Of a stretch of 64,000 nt of DNA, positions 30,005 to 36,533 are shown one piece after another (position 1 is the first letter of the stretch; each line of letters starts with the position of its first letter). This DNA comes from Stenotrophomonas sp. SAU14A_NAIMI4_8. GTDB taxonomy: Bacteria > Pseudomonadota > Gammaproteobacteria > Xanthomonadales > Xanthomonadaceae. The notes under the pieces are model-generated. The model did not search any database. It was not told the DNA's origin and saw only the letters and a list, made by a program, of their open reading frames with translations. The translations under genes and the position numbers were made by a program. The stretch lies in NCBI RefSeq assembly GCF_003086695.1, contig NZ_CP025999.1, positions 115,981 through 179,980 of the forward strand. The letters run 5' to 3'.

Positions 30005-30634
30005 ATGCCCAAACGCCGCCGCGCACCAACTAGCGAAAGCATGAAAGTCAGCTTTCGCGCGAGCGTCAAATTTGAACGGATGCTCCGGATCTTCCGTGAC
30101 ACGTATCAAGCATCCCGACGACCAGACGCTTTAACGGTCGCCTACGTTGTAATGTGCGCCGCGGCTTTAGAGGCCATCCTCAATGATGCGCTCCTAGAAC
30201 ATGCCGCTGACAAGTGGGGGCAAGATCAGAAGGACTATGGCAATGCTTTGCTCACAATGACCTTCCGCAGCAAGCTAGATGCATTGCCAGTACTTCTCAC
30301 GTCGCACAAGTATCGCTTCGACAAGCAATACTGGGTGTACCAACGCCTTGTCGCGCTGATTTCGGAGCGCAACAATGTCGTTCATCCAAAGCCGAAGGAG
30401 CACGACTTTCCCATAGCTCGGATCCCTCACCCAGTTTGGGGGGGTACCCCTAACTTCCCAGTATTCCCCGCCGAGTTCTATGTCGCAGCTGACGATCTCA
30501 CAATGGGCGCTGGCAGCAAATACACCCCGTTGGAGTATCACGACGCGCTAGAAAAGCTTGATAAGTGGTTCCTGCGAAGGCTGCCCGGTCGCATCTCAAG
30601 AATCGCCATGCTGGTGCCCAATGCAAAAGGCTAA
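30005..30634 (+). CDS. Cassette 1 protein, HEPN-like motif
   Basis: 209 residues. Mostly helical; the motif SERNNVVHPK fits the R-x4-6-H signature of HEPN RNases and is preceded by a helix with VVMCAAALEAILNDALLEH, a common HEPN arrangement. C-terminal part has FYVAADDLTMGA. Likely toxin- or defence-type RNase, by motif only. The stop TAA lies in the start of an attC site, as in integron cassettes. GTTAGCC precedes the ATG by 2 nt. Not a named protein. Confidence 0.6.
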   Translation: MPKRRRAPTSESMKVSFRASVKFERMLRIFRDTYQASRRPDALTVAYVVMCAAALEAILNDALLEHAADKWGQDQKDYGNALLTMTFRSKLDALPVLLTSHKYRFDKQYWVYQRLVALISERNNVVHPKPKEHDFPIARIPHPVWGGTPNFPVFPAEFYVAADDLTMGAGSKYTPLEYHDALEKLDKWFLRRLPGRISRIAMLVPNAKG

Positions 30635-30687
30635 CAATTCATTCAAGCCGATGCCGCTTCGCGACACGGCTTAATTCAGGCGTTTGT
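30629..30687 (+). other. attC site after cassette 1
   Basis: GGCTAACAATTCATTCAAGCC, then AAGCCG...CGGCTT stem around a GCTTCGCG centre, then TTAATTCAGGCGTTTG. This is the layout of a short integron attC (R'', L'', L', R' boxes), with degenerate outer core sites. Confidence 0.8.
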
Positions 30688-30707
30688 CATCATTGGAAGA
30701 ATTGTCG

Positions 30708-31172
30708 ATGACCCGAGAACAGGCCGCCGCTCTAGTCAATTCCGCAATTGATCAGCTGGTGCAGAATGACTCTGCATTGCTTGATCTTCGCGTTACGGAG
30801 CGTTCGCTCTCTTACCGGCTCGCCCACTACATGGCGCTTTCGGAGGCTATTCGGCCGCCGCTTACCGTGGACTGCGAGTACAACCGCCATTTCGGTGACC
30901 CCAAAAGACTCAAGCTCCCGCCTCGCAATGCTTTGGATCGCGGGATTCGTGCAGCCACCGTGTTCCCTGACATTCTGGTGCATGAGCGCAACACGGACGC
31001 AAACAACATCGTCGTGTTGGAACTCAAGAAACCTGGAGAGGACGCCGCATACGACGAGCTCAAACTCCAAGCGTTCCGAGAGGAGCTTGGCTATGTACAC
31101 ACTGCGCATGTCATCCTGGGCTACGCCGCCGACGGCGCGTTAGTCCGCGAGGTAATCTGGGTTGATGACTAA
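30708..31172 (+). CDS. Cassette 2 protein, PD-(D/E)XK nuclease-like
   Basis: 154 residues from ATG 30708, with GGAAGA 8 nt upstream. Core nuclease motif clearly visible: VFPDILVHER (Asp88), NIVVLELKKPG (Glu105, Lys107), then DELKLQAFREELGYVHTAHVI as the following helix and strand. Fold family is that of restriction enzymes and Holliday-type nucleases; DNA or RNA target unknown. Single-gene cassette, stop TAA at the start of the next attC. Possibly a stand-alone defence nuclease. Confidence 0.7.
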   Translation: MTREQAAALVNSAIDQLVQNDSALLDLRVTERSLSYRLAHYMALSEAIRPPLTVDCEYNRHFGDPKRLKLPPRNALDRGIRAATVFPDILVHERNTDANNIVVLELKKPGEDAAYDELKLQAFREELGYVHTAHVILGYAADGALVREVIWVDD

Positions 31173-31225
31173 TAATTCATTCAGGCCGAACCGGCTTCGC
31201 GGGTCGGCTTAATATTGGCGATAGG
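31168..31225 (+). other. attC site after cassette 2
   Basis: TAATAATTCATTCAGGCCG, ACCGGCTTCGCGGGT centre, CGGCTTAATATTGGCG. Same architecture and length as the site at 30629; outer core site degenerate. Confidence 0.75.
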
Positions 31226-31231
31226 CGGCAT

Positions 31232-31900
31232 ATGAGAGAACTCAGTAGGGAAATACTCGTGAAGCTTTCGGGCGCGTCGCTTAATAACGCCGCTGCGCTA
31301 GTTGAAGAGGCGGAAGCGTTGCTAAGTGGCGAGCATTTCGCGCGCGCCTACTTCCTTGCTGTTGCGGCCATCGAGGAAGTCGGCAAATCTGCTTTAGCGT
31401 TTGGCGCGGCAGGTCGAAACCTGGCGGATCGGAAAGTTCACAAGAAGACTTGGAACAACCTTCTGGATCACAAGTCAAAGATCATTGCCGCCTTTGGACC
31501 ATCGCTGAGCCTAACGCAGCGAGAGAACATGAAGGAGGCGCTTGATACTTCCCTTGAACTTATGGGCAGCCTGCGCCTGGGCCGCGAGCCGTCGATGTAT
31601 ACGGGAGTTCTCGCGGATGGCTCGATCCAGAACCCAAAAGATTTGGTGCGTCCTGTCGCCGCACGTGACACGGTACACCTCGCCCAACATTGTCTGGCGC
31701 GAGCTAAACAGCATCAGGCGAACAACGAGCCAGCGTCGACCACGGCGGCTAGCGACTTCTTCTATACCCTGTCCAGCAGCAAGATTCAGGAAATCATGGG
31801 CCAGGATGAGTTCTCGCCGTTCTATCTTGAGCGCATAAACGGCGGCAACGTCAGCCTAGAGGAAGCAATCTATGCCTTCGTCTCGCGGCCTGCCTCCTGA
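31232..31900 (+). CDS. Cassette 3 protein, AbiV-family abortive infection protein
   Basis: 222 residues. N-terminal half matches AbiV: NNAAALVEEAEALLSGEHFA then RAYFLAVAAIEEVGKSALAF, followed by DHKSKIIAAFGPSL. AbiV proteins in lactococci block phage development late in infection. C-terminal half with YTGVLADGSIQNPKDL and FFYTLSSSKIQEI. Stop TGA lies at the next attC. Weak ribosome site (AGGCGG 5 nt before the ATG); cassettes are often expressed from upstream. Family call good. Confidence 0.75.
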   Translation: MRELSREILVKLSGASLNNAAALVEEAEALLSGEHFARAYFLAVAAIEEVGKSALAFGAAGRNLADRKVHKKTWNNLLDHKSKIIAAFGPSLSLTQRENMKEALDTSLELMGSLRLGREPSMYTGVLADGSIQNPKDLVRPVAARDTVHLAQHCLARAKQHQANNEPASTTAASDFFYTLSSSKIQEIMGQDEFSPFYLERINGGNVSLEEAIYAFVSRPAS

Positions 31901-31953
31901 CAATTCTTCCGAGCCGACGCTGCTGCGCGGTGCGGCTTAACTCGGGCGTTCCG
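31896..31953 (+). other. attC site after cassette 3
   Basis: TGACAATTCTTCCGAGCC, GAGCCG...CGGCTT stem with CTGCTGCGCGG centre, TTAACTCGGGCGTTCCG. Third site of the array; the palindrome at 31956 follows directly. Confidence 0.75.
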
Positions 31954-31955
31954 AT

Positions 31956-31979
31956 GTCCGCTTCTGGCCGGAAGCGGAC
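31956..31979. repeat. Palindrome GTCCGCTTC/GAAGCGGAC
   Basis: 9-bp arms with TGGCCG between them. The same motif starts the direct repeats at 23576 and 26875, so three copies mark module borders within the transposon. Confidence 0.6.
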
Positions 31980-32073
31980 ACTCCATGCGCGCTCATCAGT
32001 TGGGCGGGTTCCCCGGGACAGCATTCCCTCGAACTAGCTCACGGGATCGGAGGGCACGATCCCTGCCGCTTCG

Positions 32074-32262
32074 TTGATCTGCGCGCCATCCCTGATCGTG
32101 CTCGGAGCCGTGCCCGGTGCTACGGTCTCGCCTTGGTTTCACGCGCTCTCGGGCTTCGTGGGAGCTGGGCTTCTCTTCGCTGGGGTCTCGGGGTTCTGCG
32201 GGCTGGCACGCGTACTGATGCGCATGCCTTGGAACCGTAAGGCGACGCAGCCGAACACGTGA
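32074..32262 (+). pseudogene. DUF2892-like membrane protein, fragment
   Basis: [18 protein letters not shown] and [18 protein letters not shown] match the second membrane helix and end of DUF2892 (YgaP-type) proteins. The first helix and start are missing; only a TTG at 32074 opens the frame. Probably a remnant of a gene whose start was lost. Confidence 0.45.
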
Positions 32263-32527
32263 GTGTCTGGGATTGCGTCGTGGCTGACAGCGCTACGCAA
32301 GATTCCTGCGTTTGAGCCCCTAAACTCGCAGGAACATGGGGAAAGGCCGACGACACTCGTTTGGTCGTAACCAGCCACGATCCATAGTCGATCTTGAAGA
32401 GCGACCACCCGCACCCGGTGGTCGCCGCAGCGATCAAATTGGACGGATCAAGTCCGCGATTTGAGGCGCGGGTCCTTCACGGATGCAGCCAAAAGAGCAT
32501 CTCGACGCTCTGCGTCAGGCCGCCGAC
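32263..32527. other. Gap inside the right end of the transposon
   Basis: No supportable gene; short minus-strand frames without recognisable content. It leads into the right-end repeats. Confidence 0.35.
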
Positions 32528-32620
32528 CGACAAACTTTTCCGAAATTCGCCGTCGATTTGACGTATACGACAATCTTTTCTGAAATTCGCTGCCGATTTG
32601 TCGTTTACGACAATCTTTAC
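32528..32620 (-). repeat. Right-end tandem transposase-binding-type repeats
   Basis: Two 36-bp units (32528-32563 and 32568-32603) with 40-bp period: CGACAA(A/T)CTTTTC, then (C/T)GAAATTCGC, then CGATTTG(A/T)CG; a third partial unit CGACAATCTTTAC at 32608-32620. They are inverted relative to the left-end copy. The end of the element is 11 nt further on. Confidence 0.8.
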
Positions 32621-32682
32621 GCCCCTGCATACTGACCCCGCTCACTCCCCTACCGTTCGTCGGCCCATGACTTCCGGGGGGT

Positions 32683-32727
32683 TGACTACATATGTCGTCA
32701 CGCCGACAGTAACTACACGTGTAGTCA
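32683..32727. promoter_or_regulatory. Two BlaI-type operators
   Basis: TGACTACATATGTCGTCA (32683-32700) and TAACTACACGTGTAGTCA (32710-32727) are near-perfect dyads with the TACA/TGTA core typical of BlaI/MecI/CopY sites. They lie just upstream of the blaI start, so the pair is probably autoregulated, and 52 nt outside the transposon end. Confidence 0.8.
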
Positions 32728-32740
32728 ATGGAGTGGTGTC

Positions 32741-33127
32741 ATGCGCGGCAAGACCATCGGGGACCAGGAACTGGCCCTGCTGCAGTACATCGATGAACAT
32801 GCGCCGGCCAGTGTCGGCGAGGTCGCCAGTGGCTACGGCGAGGCCCGCGGGCTGGCCCGTTCCACCGTGCTGACCATGATGGAGCGCCTGCGGGCGAAGG
32901 GGTATCTTCAGCGCCAGCAACAGGACGGTGTCTACCGCTACCAGGCCACCCGTGGCCCGGAAAGCGTGCTGCAGGGCGCGGTGGCCCAGTTCGTCGACAA
33001 CACCCTGCAGGGCTCGGTGTCGCCGTTCGTGGCCTATCTGTCGCAGCGCCAGCAGGTCAGTGACAACGAACTGGCCGAGCTGGAAGCGCTGGTCGCCGAA
33101 CTTCAATCGCGTCGTCACGAGGGCTGA
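32741..33127 (+). CDS. BlaI/MecI/CopY-family repressor
   Basis: 128 residues. Winged helix: IGDQELALLQYIDEH, SVGEVASGYGEARGLARSTVLTMMERLR (recognition helix), KGYLQRQQQDGVYRYQA (wing), then a C-terminal dimerisation helix pair. Represses its own operon until the partner sensor-protease M56 signals. GGAGTGG precedes the ATG. Stop is 3 nt from the M56 start. No beta-lactamase is adjacent, so the regulated target may be another envelope gene. Confidence 0.88.
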   Translation: MRGKTIGDQELALLQYIDEHAPASVGEVASGYGEARGLARSTVLTMMERLRAKGYLQRQQQDGVYRYQATRGPESVLQGAVAQFVDNTLQGSVSPFVAYLSQRQQVSDNELAELEALVAELQSRRHEG

Positions 33128-33130
33128 GCC

Positions 33131-35029
33131 ATGGATACCACGATGCTGATCGCGTTGCTGGAACGGCTGGGCTGGACCAGCCTGCAGACTGCCTTGCTGG
33201 TGGGGCTGGTGTATCTGGTGTGCAAGCGGCTGCCGTCGCTGTCGGCGGCCACGCGCTGCCGCCTGTGGTGGCTGGTGTCGCTGCAGGCCGTGTTCGGCCT
33301 GGCCTGGAGCCAACCGCTGCAGCTGGCCTGGTTGCCGCCCCCCGCCGAGGTGGCGATGACCACCACCGACCTGGCCGCCGATGCGATCTATCCGCTTGCG
33401 CCCGAAGCGTCGGCGCAGCTGCTGGCCGCCGCGCCGATCGACCAGACCCACGACATCGCCGCGTCCATCGGTACCGGCGCATCGCCGCTGGCCGTGTGGG
33501 CACTGGCGCTGGCCGCGCTGTGGTTGTCCGGCGTGCTGCTGATGGCATGGCGCACCTTCGGCGAATGGCGGCAGTGCCGCGCGCTTCTGGCCGCCGCGCA
33601 CCCCTGCGAAGACGCCGCCCTGGTGCAGGCGCTGCAACTGGCGGCCGATGCCCATGGCCTGCGCCGTGCACCGCGTTTGTGGATGAGCGCGCAGGTGGAC
33701 GCACCGCAGCTGGTCGGGCCGCTGCGCCCGGTGCTGCTGCTGCCCGCCGGTGCCAATGCGCTGCAGGGCGACGCGCTGGACCTGGCGCTGACCCACGAGC
33801 TGCAGCACCTGCAGCGCCGTGACCTGCAGTGGGGGCTGCTGCCGGCCCTGGCCCAGCACCTGTTCTTCTTCCATCCGCTGCTGCGCATGGCCGTGCGCGA
33901 ATATGCCCAGGCCCGCGAGGAAGCGGTGGATGCGGCGGTGGTCGGCCAGCACGGTGCCAGCCGCCATGCCTATGGCCGCCTGCTGCTGCAGCTGGGTGTG
34001 GCACCCGCGCCGCATCTGGGCGTGGCCAGCGCTGCACCCAGCACCACCAGCCTGAAGCGCCGCCTGCTTTCGCTGCAGCCGCGCCGGTCCTGCCCGCGCG
34101 TGTTGGCGGCCGCGCTGACCACCCTGGTACTGGCGCTGAGCGTGGCGCCGATGCAGCTGGTGGCTGCCCCGGTGCCGCCGGCACCGCCCGCCCCGCCGCC
34201 GCCGCCGGCTGCGGTAGTGGCGCCCGCTGCACCAAAGGCGCCTGCCGCCCCGGCGCGAGCGCTGCCCGCCGTGCCAGCACCGCCGGCCGCTCCCGCCGCG
34301 CCGCCCGCACCGTCGGCCCCGCCGGTCGATGAAGACGATGACGACAGCTTCACCACCGTCGGCCAGCTGCACCTGGGCAACGACATGGAGCGTGGCCACG
34401 TATTGATCGACCACGGCCGCAGCTACGCCAGCGCCACCATCGACGACATCAAGCAGGCCCGCCGCGACGTCGGCCGCGAAGGTCCGGTGCTGTGGTTCCG
34501 CGAGGGCAACAAGCGCTACGCCGTGCGTGACCCGGCGCTGATCCAACCGCTGCAGCGCGTCTACGCGCAATCGGCGGAAGTGGGCCGGCAGCAGGGTGAA
34601 CTGGGCCGCGAGCAGGGCGCGCTGGGGCGCCAGCAGGGCGAGTTGGGCCGCAAGCAGGCGGTACACGCGCGTGAAATCGCCCGCGTGGCGACGCAGGTGG
34701 CCAGCAAGGCCGTGCGCGCCACCGACATCAACCGTGAGGCTGCGGCCGAGGCGGCAAGGGCGACACGTGGTGTGACCGACGATGCCGCGATTGCCCGCGC
34801 GGCCGACGCCGAAGTGCGTCGTGCAATGCAGGACCTGCAGGACACACACAGCCGCGACATCAGCGAGCTGGCCGACCAGCAGGCCCAGCTGGGCCTGCGC
34901 CAGTCCGCGCTGGGCAGCCAGCAGGCCGAACTGGGGGAACGCCAGGCCCAGCTGCAGGCGCAGGCCTCGGCGCAGGTGAAGCAGGTGATCGCCCGCGCCA
35001 TGGCCAGCGGCAAGGCCCAGCAGCTGTAG
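33131..35029 (+). CDS. BlaR1-like M56 membrane metallopeptidase
   Basis: 632 residues. Membrane helices at about 13-29, 36-54, 116-135 and 330-350; zinc site HELQH (222-226) in the loop after LALTHELQHLQRRDLQW, followed by FFHPLLRMAVREYAQAREEAVD. As in BlaR/MecR it should cleave or unleash BlaI on an external signal. C-terminal 290 residues are unusual: a Pro/Ala linker (345-395), then two blocks of heptad-like repeats, GELGREQGALGRQQGELGRK and LGLRQSALGSQQAELGERQ, predicting a periplasmic coiled coil instead of a penicillin-binding domain. Ligand unknown. Confidence 0.85.
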   Translation: MDTTMLIALLERLGWTSLQTALLVGLVYLVCKRLPSLSAATRCRLWWLVSLQAVFGLAWSQPLQLAWLPPPAEVAMTTTDLAADAIYPLAPEASAQLLAAAPIDQTHDIAASIGTGASPLAVWALALAALWLSGVLLMAWRTFGEWRQCRALLAAAHPCEDAALVQALQLAADAHGLRRAPRLWMSAQVDAPQLVGPLRPVLLLPAGANALQGDALDLALTHELQHLQRRDLQWGLLPALAQHLFFFHPLLRMAVREYAQAREEAVDAAVVGQHGASRHAYGRLLLQLGVAPAPHLGVASAAPSTTSLKRRLLSLQPRRSCPRVLAAALTTLVLALSVAPMQLVAAPVPPAPPAPPPPPAAVVAPAAPKAPAAPARALPAVPAPPAAPAAPPAPSAPPVDEDDDDSFTTVGQLHLGNDMERGHVLIDHGRSYASATIDDIKQARRDVGREGPVLWFREGNKRYAVRDPALIQPLQRVYAQSAEVGRQQGELGREQGALGRQQGELGRKQAVHAREIARVATQVASKAVRATDINREAAAEAARATRGVTDDAAIARAADAEVRRAMQDLQDTHSRDISELADQQAQLGLRQSALGSQQAELGERQAQLQAQASAQVKQVIARAMASGKAQQL

Positions 35030-35041
35030 GACCGCTTCGCT

Positions 35042-35084
35042 CGCCGGGCATGGCCCGGCGCTACCGGATCGATCGCGTCCGGTA
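35042..35084. terminator. Hairpins between convergent genes
   Basis: CGCCGGGC-ATG-GCCCGGCG (35042-35060) and TACCGGA...TCCGGTA (35063-35084). Tandem REP-type palindromes that may end transcription from both sides. Confidence 0.55.
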
Positions 35085-35101
35085 GCGCTGGCGCGATTAC
35101 A

Positions 35102-35425
35102 TCAACCGCAGCTGGCGCGCTCGATCCTGTTCTGCGCGTCCACCTGCACGGTGACCCGGTCCTGGCGGAAGTCCATGGTGACCGCCATGCCCGGCTTCAC
35201 CACCCGTGCATTGCGCGCGCCGCTGTCGGCCACCAGCTTCTTGATGGTGGCCTCATCGGCAGTCTTGCCGGTGAATGCCTCCAGCGCTTCGGGACGGCAC
35301 TCCTGCGGGCCATCGGACACCTTGGCCGGCAGGCTGCCGGTATCGGCGGTGCTGCTGCCGCCGGCGTGGCTGCAGGCAGCCAACGGCAGGATGGCGGCCA
35401 GCAGTAACAGGGAAGAAGAACGCAT
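35102..35425 (-). CDS. Lipoprotein with peptidase inhibitor I78 domain
   Basis: 107 residues from ATG 35425 (GGAG 9 nt upstream). Signal peptide with lipobox PLAAC, short Gly/Ser linker, then QECRPEALEAFTGKTADEATIKKLVADS, ARVVKPGMAVTMDFRQDRVTVQVDAQNRIERASCG split across strands; this is a good I78 match with the ECRPEALEAF start and the D-x-R and SCG end. Probable envelope protease inhibitor. Third such lipoprotein here. Confidence 0.88.
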   Translation of the reverse strand: MRSSSLLLLAAILPLAACSHAGGSSTADTGSLPAKVSDGPQECRPEALEAFTGKTADEATIKKLVADSGARNARVVKPGMAVTMDFRQDRVTVQVDAQNRIERASCG

Positions 35426-35510
35426 GGGCACGACTCCGCAGGATGGAATAACCGGCAGTGTCGCCGCTGCGCGTGTCAGCTGTGTCAACGCTGCCTGAAT
35501 CCGCGCAGCG

Positions 35511-36533
35511 CTACTGCCCGACCAGCGCCAGCGTCTCGCGCTCGCGCTGTTCCTCGCGCACCAGCCGCTGCAGCAGCAGGGCCAGGGTCACCACGTCCTG
35601 GTGGTTGTGGTCGGCCACCCGGCGCAGGTTCAGGGCGTCGCCACCGCGCAGGTAGCGCAGCCACGCACCGGGTGCCTCCGAGCCGGGCAGGTCGTCCTCG
35701 CGTACCACCCGCAGCAGCTGGCGTTCGATGGTGGACAACTTGCAGTTTTCCCAGCTGCCGCGATAACGGCGGCGCGTGGGATACAGCAGGTCCACATGGT
35801 CCAGCGCGCTGATCGGGTCGCGCTGCCGGGCCAGGCGGTAGCGGGCCTTCAGCAGCGGTGCGTCGTAGCTGCGGCCGTTGTAGCTGCAGAACACCGTGGA
35901 CGGCTGCAGCCAGCCGGCAAAGGTGGCCAGCATGGCATCTTCGGCGGCCATCGTGGACATCAGCAGCTGGCGGATGCGCAGTCCTTCGCCGCGCTGCGGG
36001 CAGGCATGCCAGTCGGCGGCGCCGATCATGAAGGCGCGGGTGCCGGTGCCGCCGGCCAGACCGGTGGTTTCGGTATCGAAGAACAGCAGGTCGCGCGCGG
36101 CCACGTACTGGCCATCGCGGCGGGCGAAGTCCAAGGACAGCGGCTGCGCCGGAATCGGCTGTGGCTGCAGCGATTCGATCAGGAACAGGCCCGGCGCGAT
36201 TTCCTCGCCGGGCAGTTGCCGATCCTGCGCGCTGGCGCGTGCCGGTGCGGGACCGCCGCGCGTGCGCAGGCCAAGCAGGCGATGCAGGCTGCCCACCTCC
36301 GGCCGCCGCAGCGGTGCAGCGGCCGCCGCCGGCGCGGCGGCACCGGTCGGTTTGTGGCGGATTTCCTGTTCCACCCAGGCGAACACCGAGCGTTCGGCGG
36401 GCGGCTGCCGTGCATCGTTGGCGGCCACCGGGGGCGGTGCTGCGGGTGGCGGCTCGGGCACGGCCGGCGCGCTGGCCTTCGGGTCACCGGCCTGTCTGCG
36501 CAGCAGGCGCAGTTTGTCCAGGCTCAGGCTCAC
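35511..36533 (-). CDS. mrfB: RNase-H-fold DEDD exonuclease, MrfB/YprB-like
   Basis: 340 residues. Residues 1-100 are Pro/Ala-rich linker; then LFFDTETTGLAGGTGTRAF (Asp, Glu), FCSYNGRSYDAPLLKAR (Asp), and HNHQDVVTL (His/Asp) form a DEDD exonuclease. The end is Leu/Gln rich. The start is a GTG at 36533 that overlaps the stop of the helicase gene (GTGA), so the two are coupled. In Bacillus subtilis MrfA helicase and MrfB exonuclease repair mitomycin C lesions independently of UvrA; the same pair is present here. Symbol by this pairing. Confidence 0.8.
   Translation of the reverse strand: MSLSLDKLRLLRRQAGDPKASAPAVPEPPPAAPPPVAANDARQPPAERSVFAWVEQEIRHKPTGAAAPAAAAAPLRRPEVGSLHRLLGLRTRGGPAPARASAQDRQLPGEEIAPGLFLIESLQPQPIPAQPLSLDFARRDGQYVAARDLLFFDTETTGLAGGTGTRAFMIGAADWHACPQRGEGLRIRQLLMSTMAAEDAMLATFAGWLQPSTVFCSYNGRSYDAPLLKARYRLARQRDPISALDHVDLLYPTRRRYRGSWENCKLSTIERQLLRVVREDDLPGSEAPGAWLRYLRGGDALNLRRVADHNHQDVVTLALLLQRLVREEQRERETLALVGQ

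Larger units (their letters stand above)
10305..32631. mobile_element. Tn7-like transposon (TnsAB fusion, TniB, TniQ) carrying a defence island
   Basis: Boundaries: CTGAC at 10300-10304 and again at 32632-32636 (5-bp target duplication, typical of Tn7/Tn5053 relatives). The left tip reads TGTGCGGTTGATTAAAGATTG; the right tip reads TATGCAGGGGCGTAAAGATTG on the other strand, imperfect inverted ends that resemble the TGTGGG start of Tn7. Inside are inverted transposase-site-like repeats (10322-10351 left; 32528-32563 and 32568-32603 right). Transposition genes form one minus-strand operon next to the left end; about 16 kb of cargo follows. Sequence is visibly less GC-rich than the flanks. Removing it restores a perfect palindromic repeat between the SDR gene and the blaI operators. 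Confidence 0.9.

Noticed and set aside
32608..32620. Right end of the transposon placed at 32620 from the partial repeat
   Set aside because: Flanks there share no direct repeat with the left side; moving the ends to 10305 and 32631 gives the CTGAC duplication and restores the palindrome.
10305..32631. CRISPR-associated transposon (CAST)
   Set aside because: TniQ and a TnsAB fusion would fit, but no Cascade, Cas12k or repeat-spacer array is present in the element.
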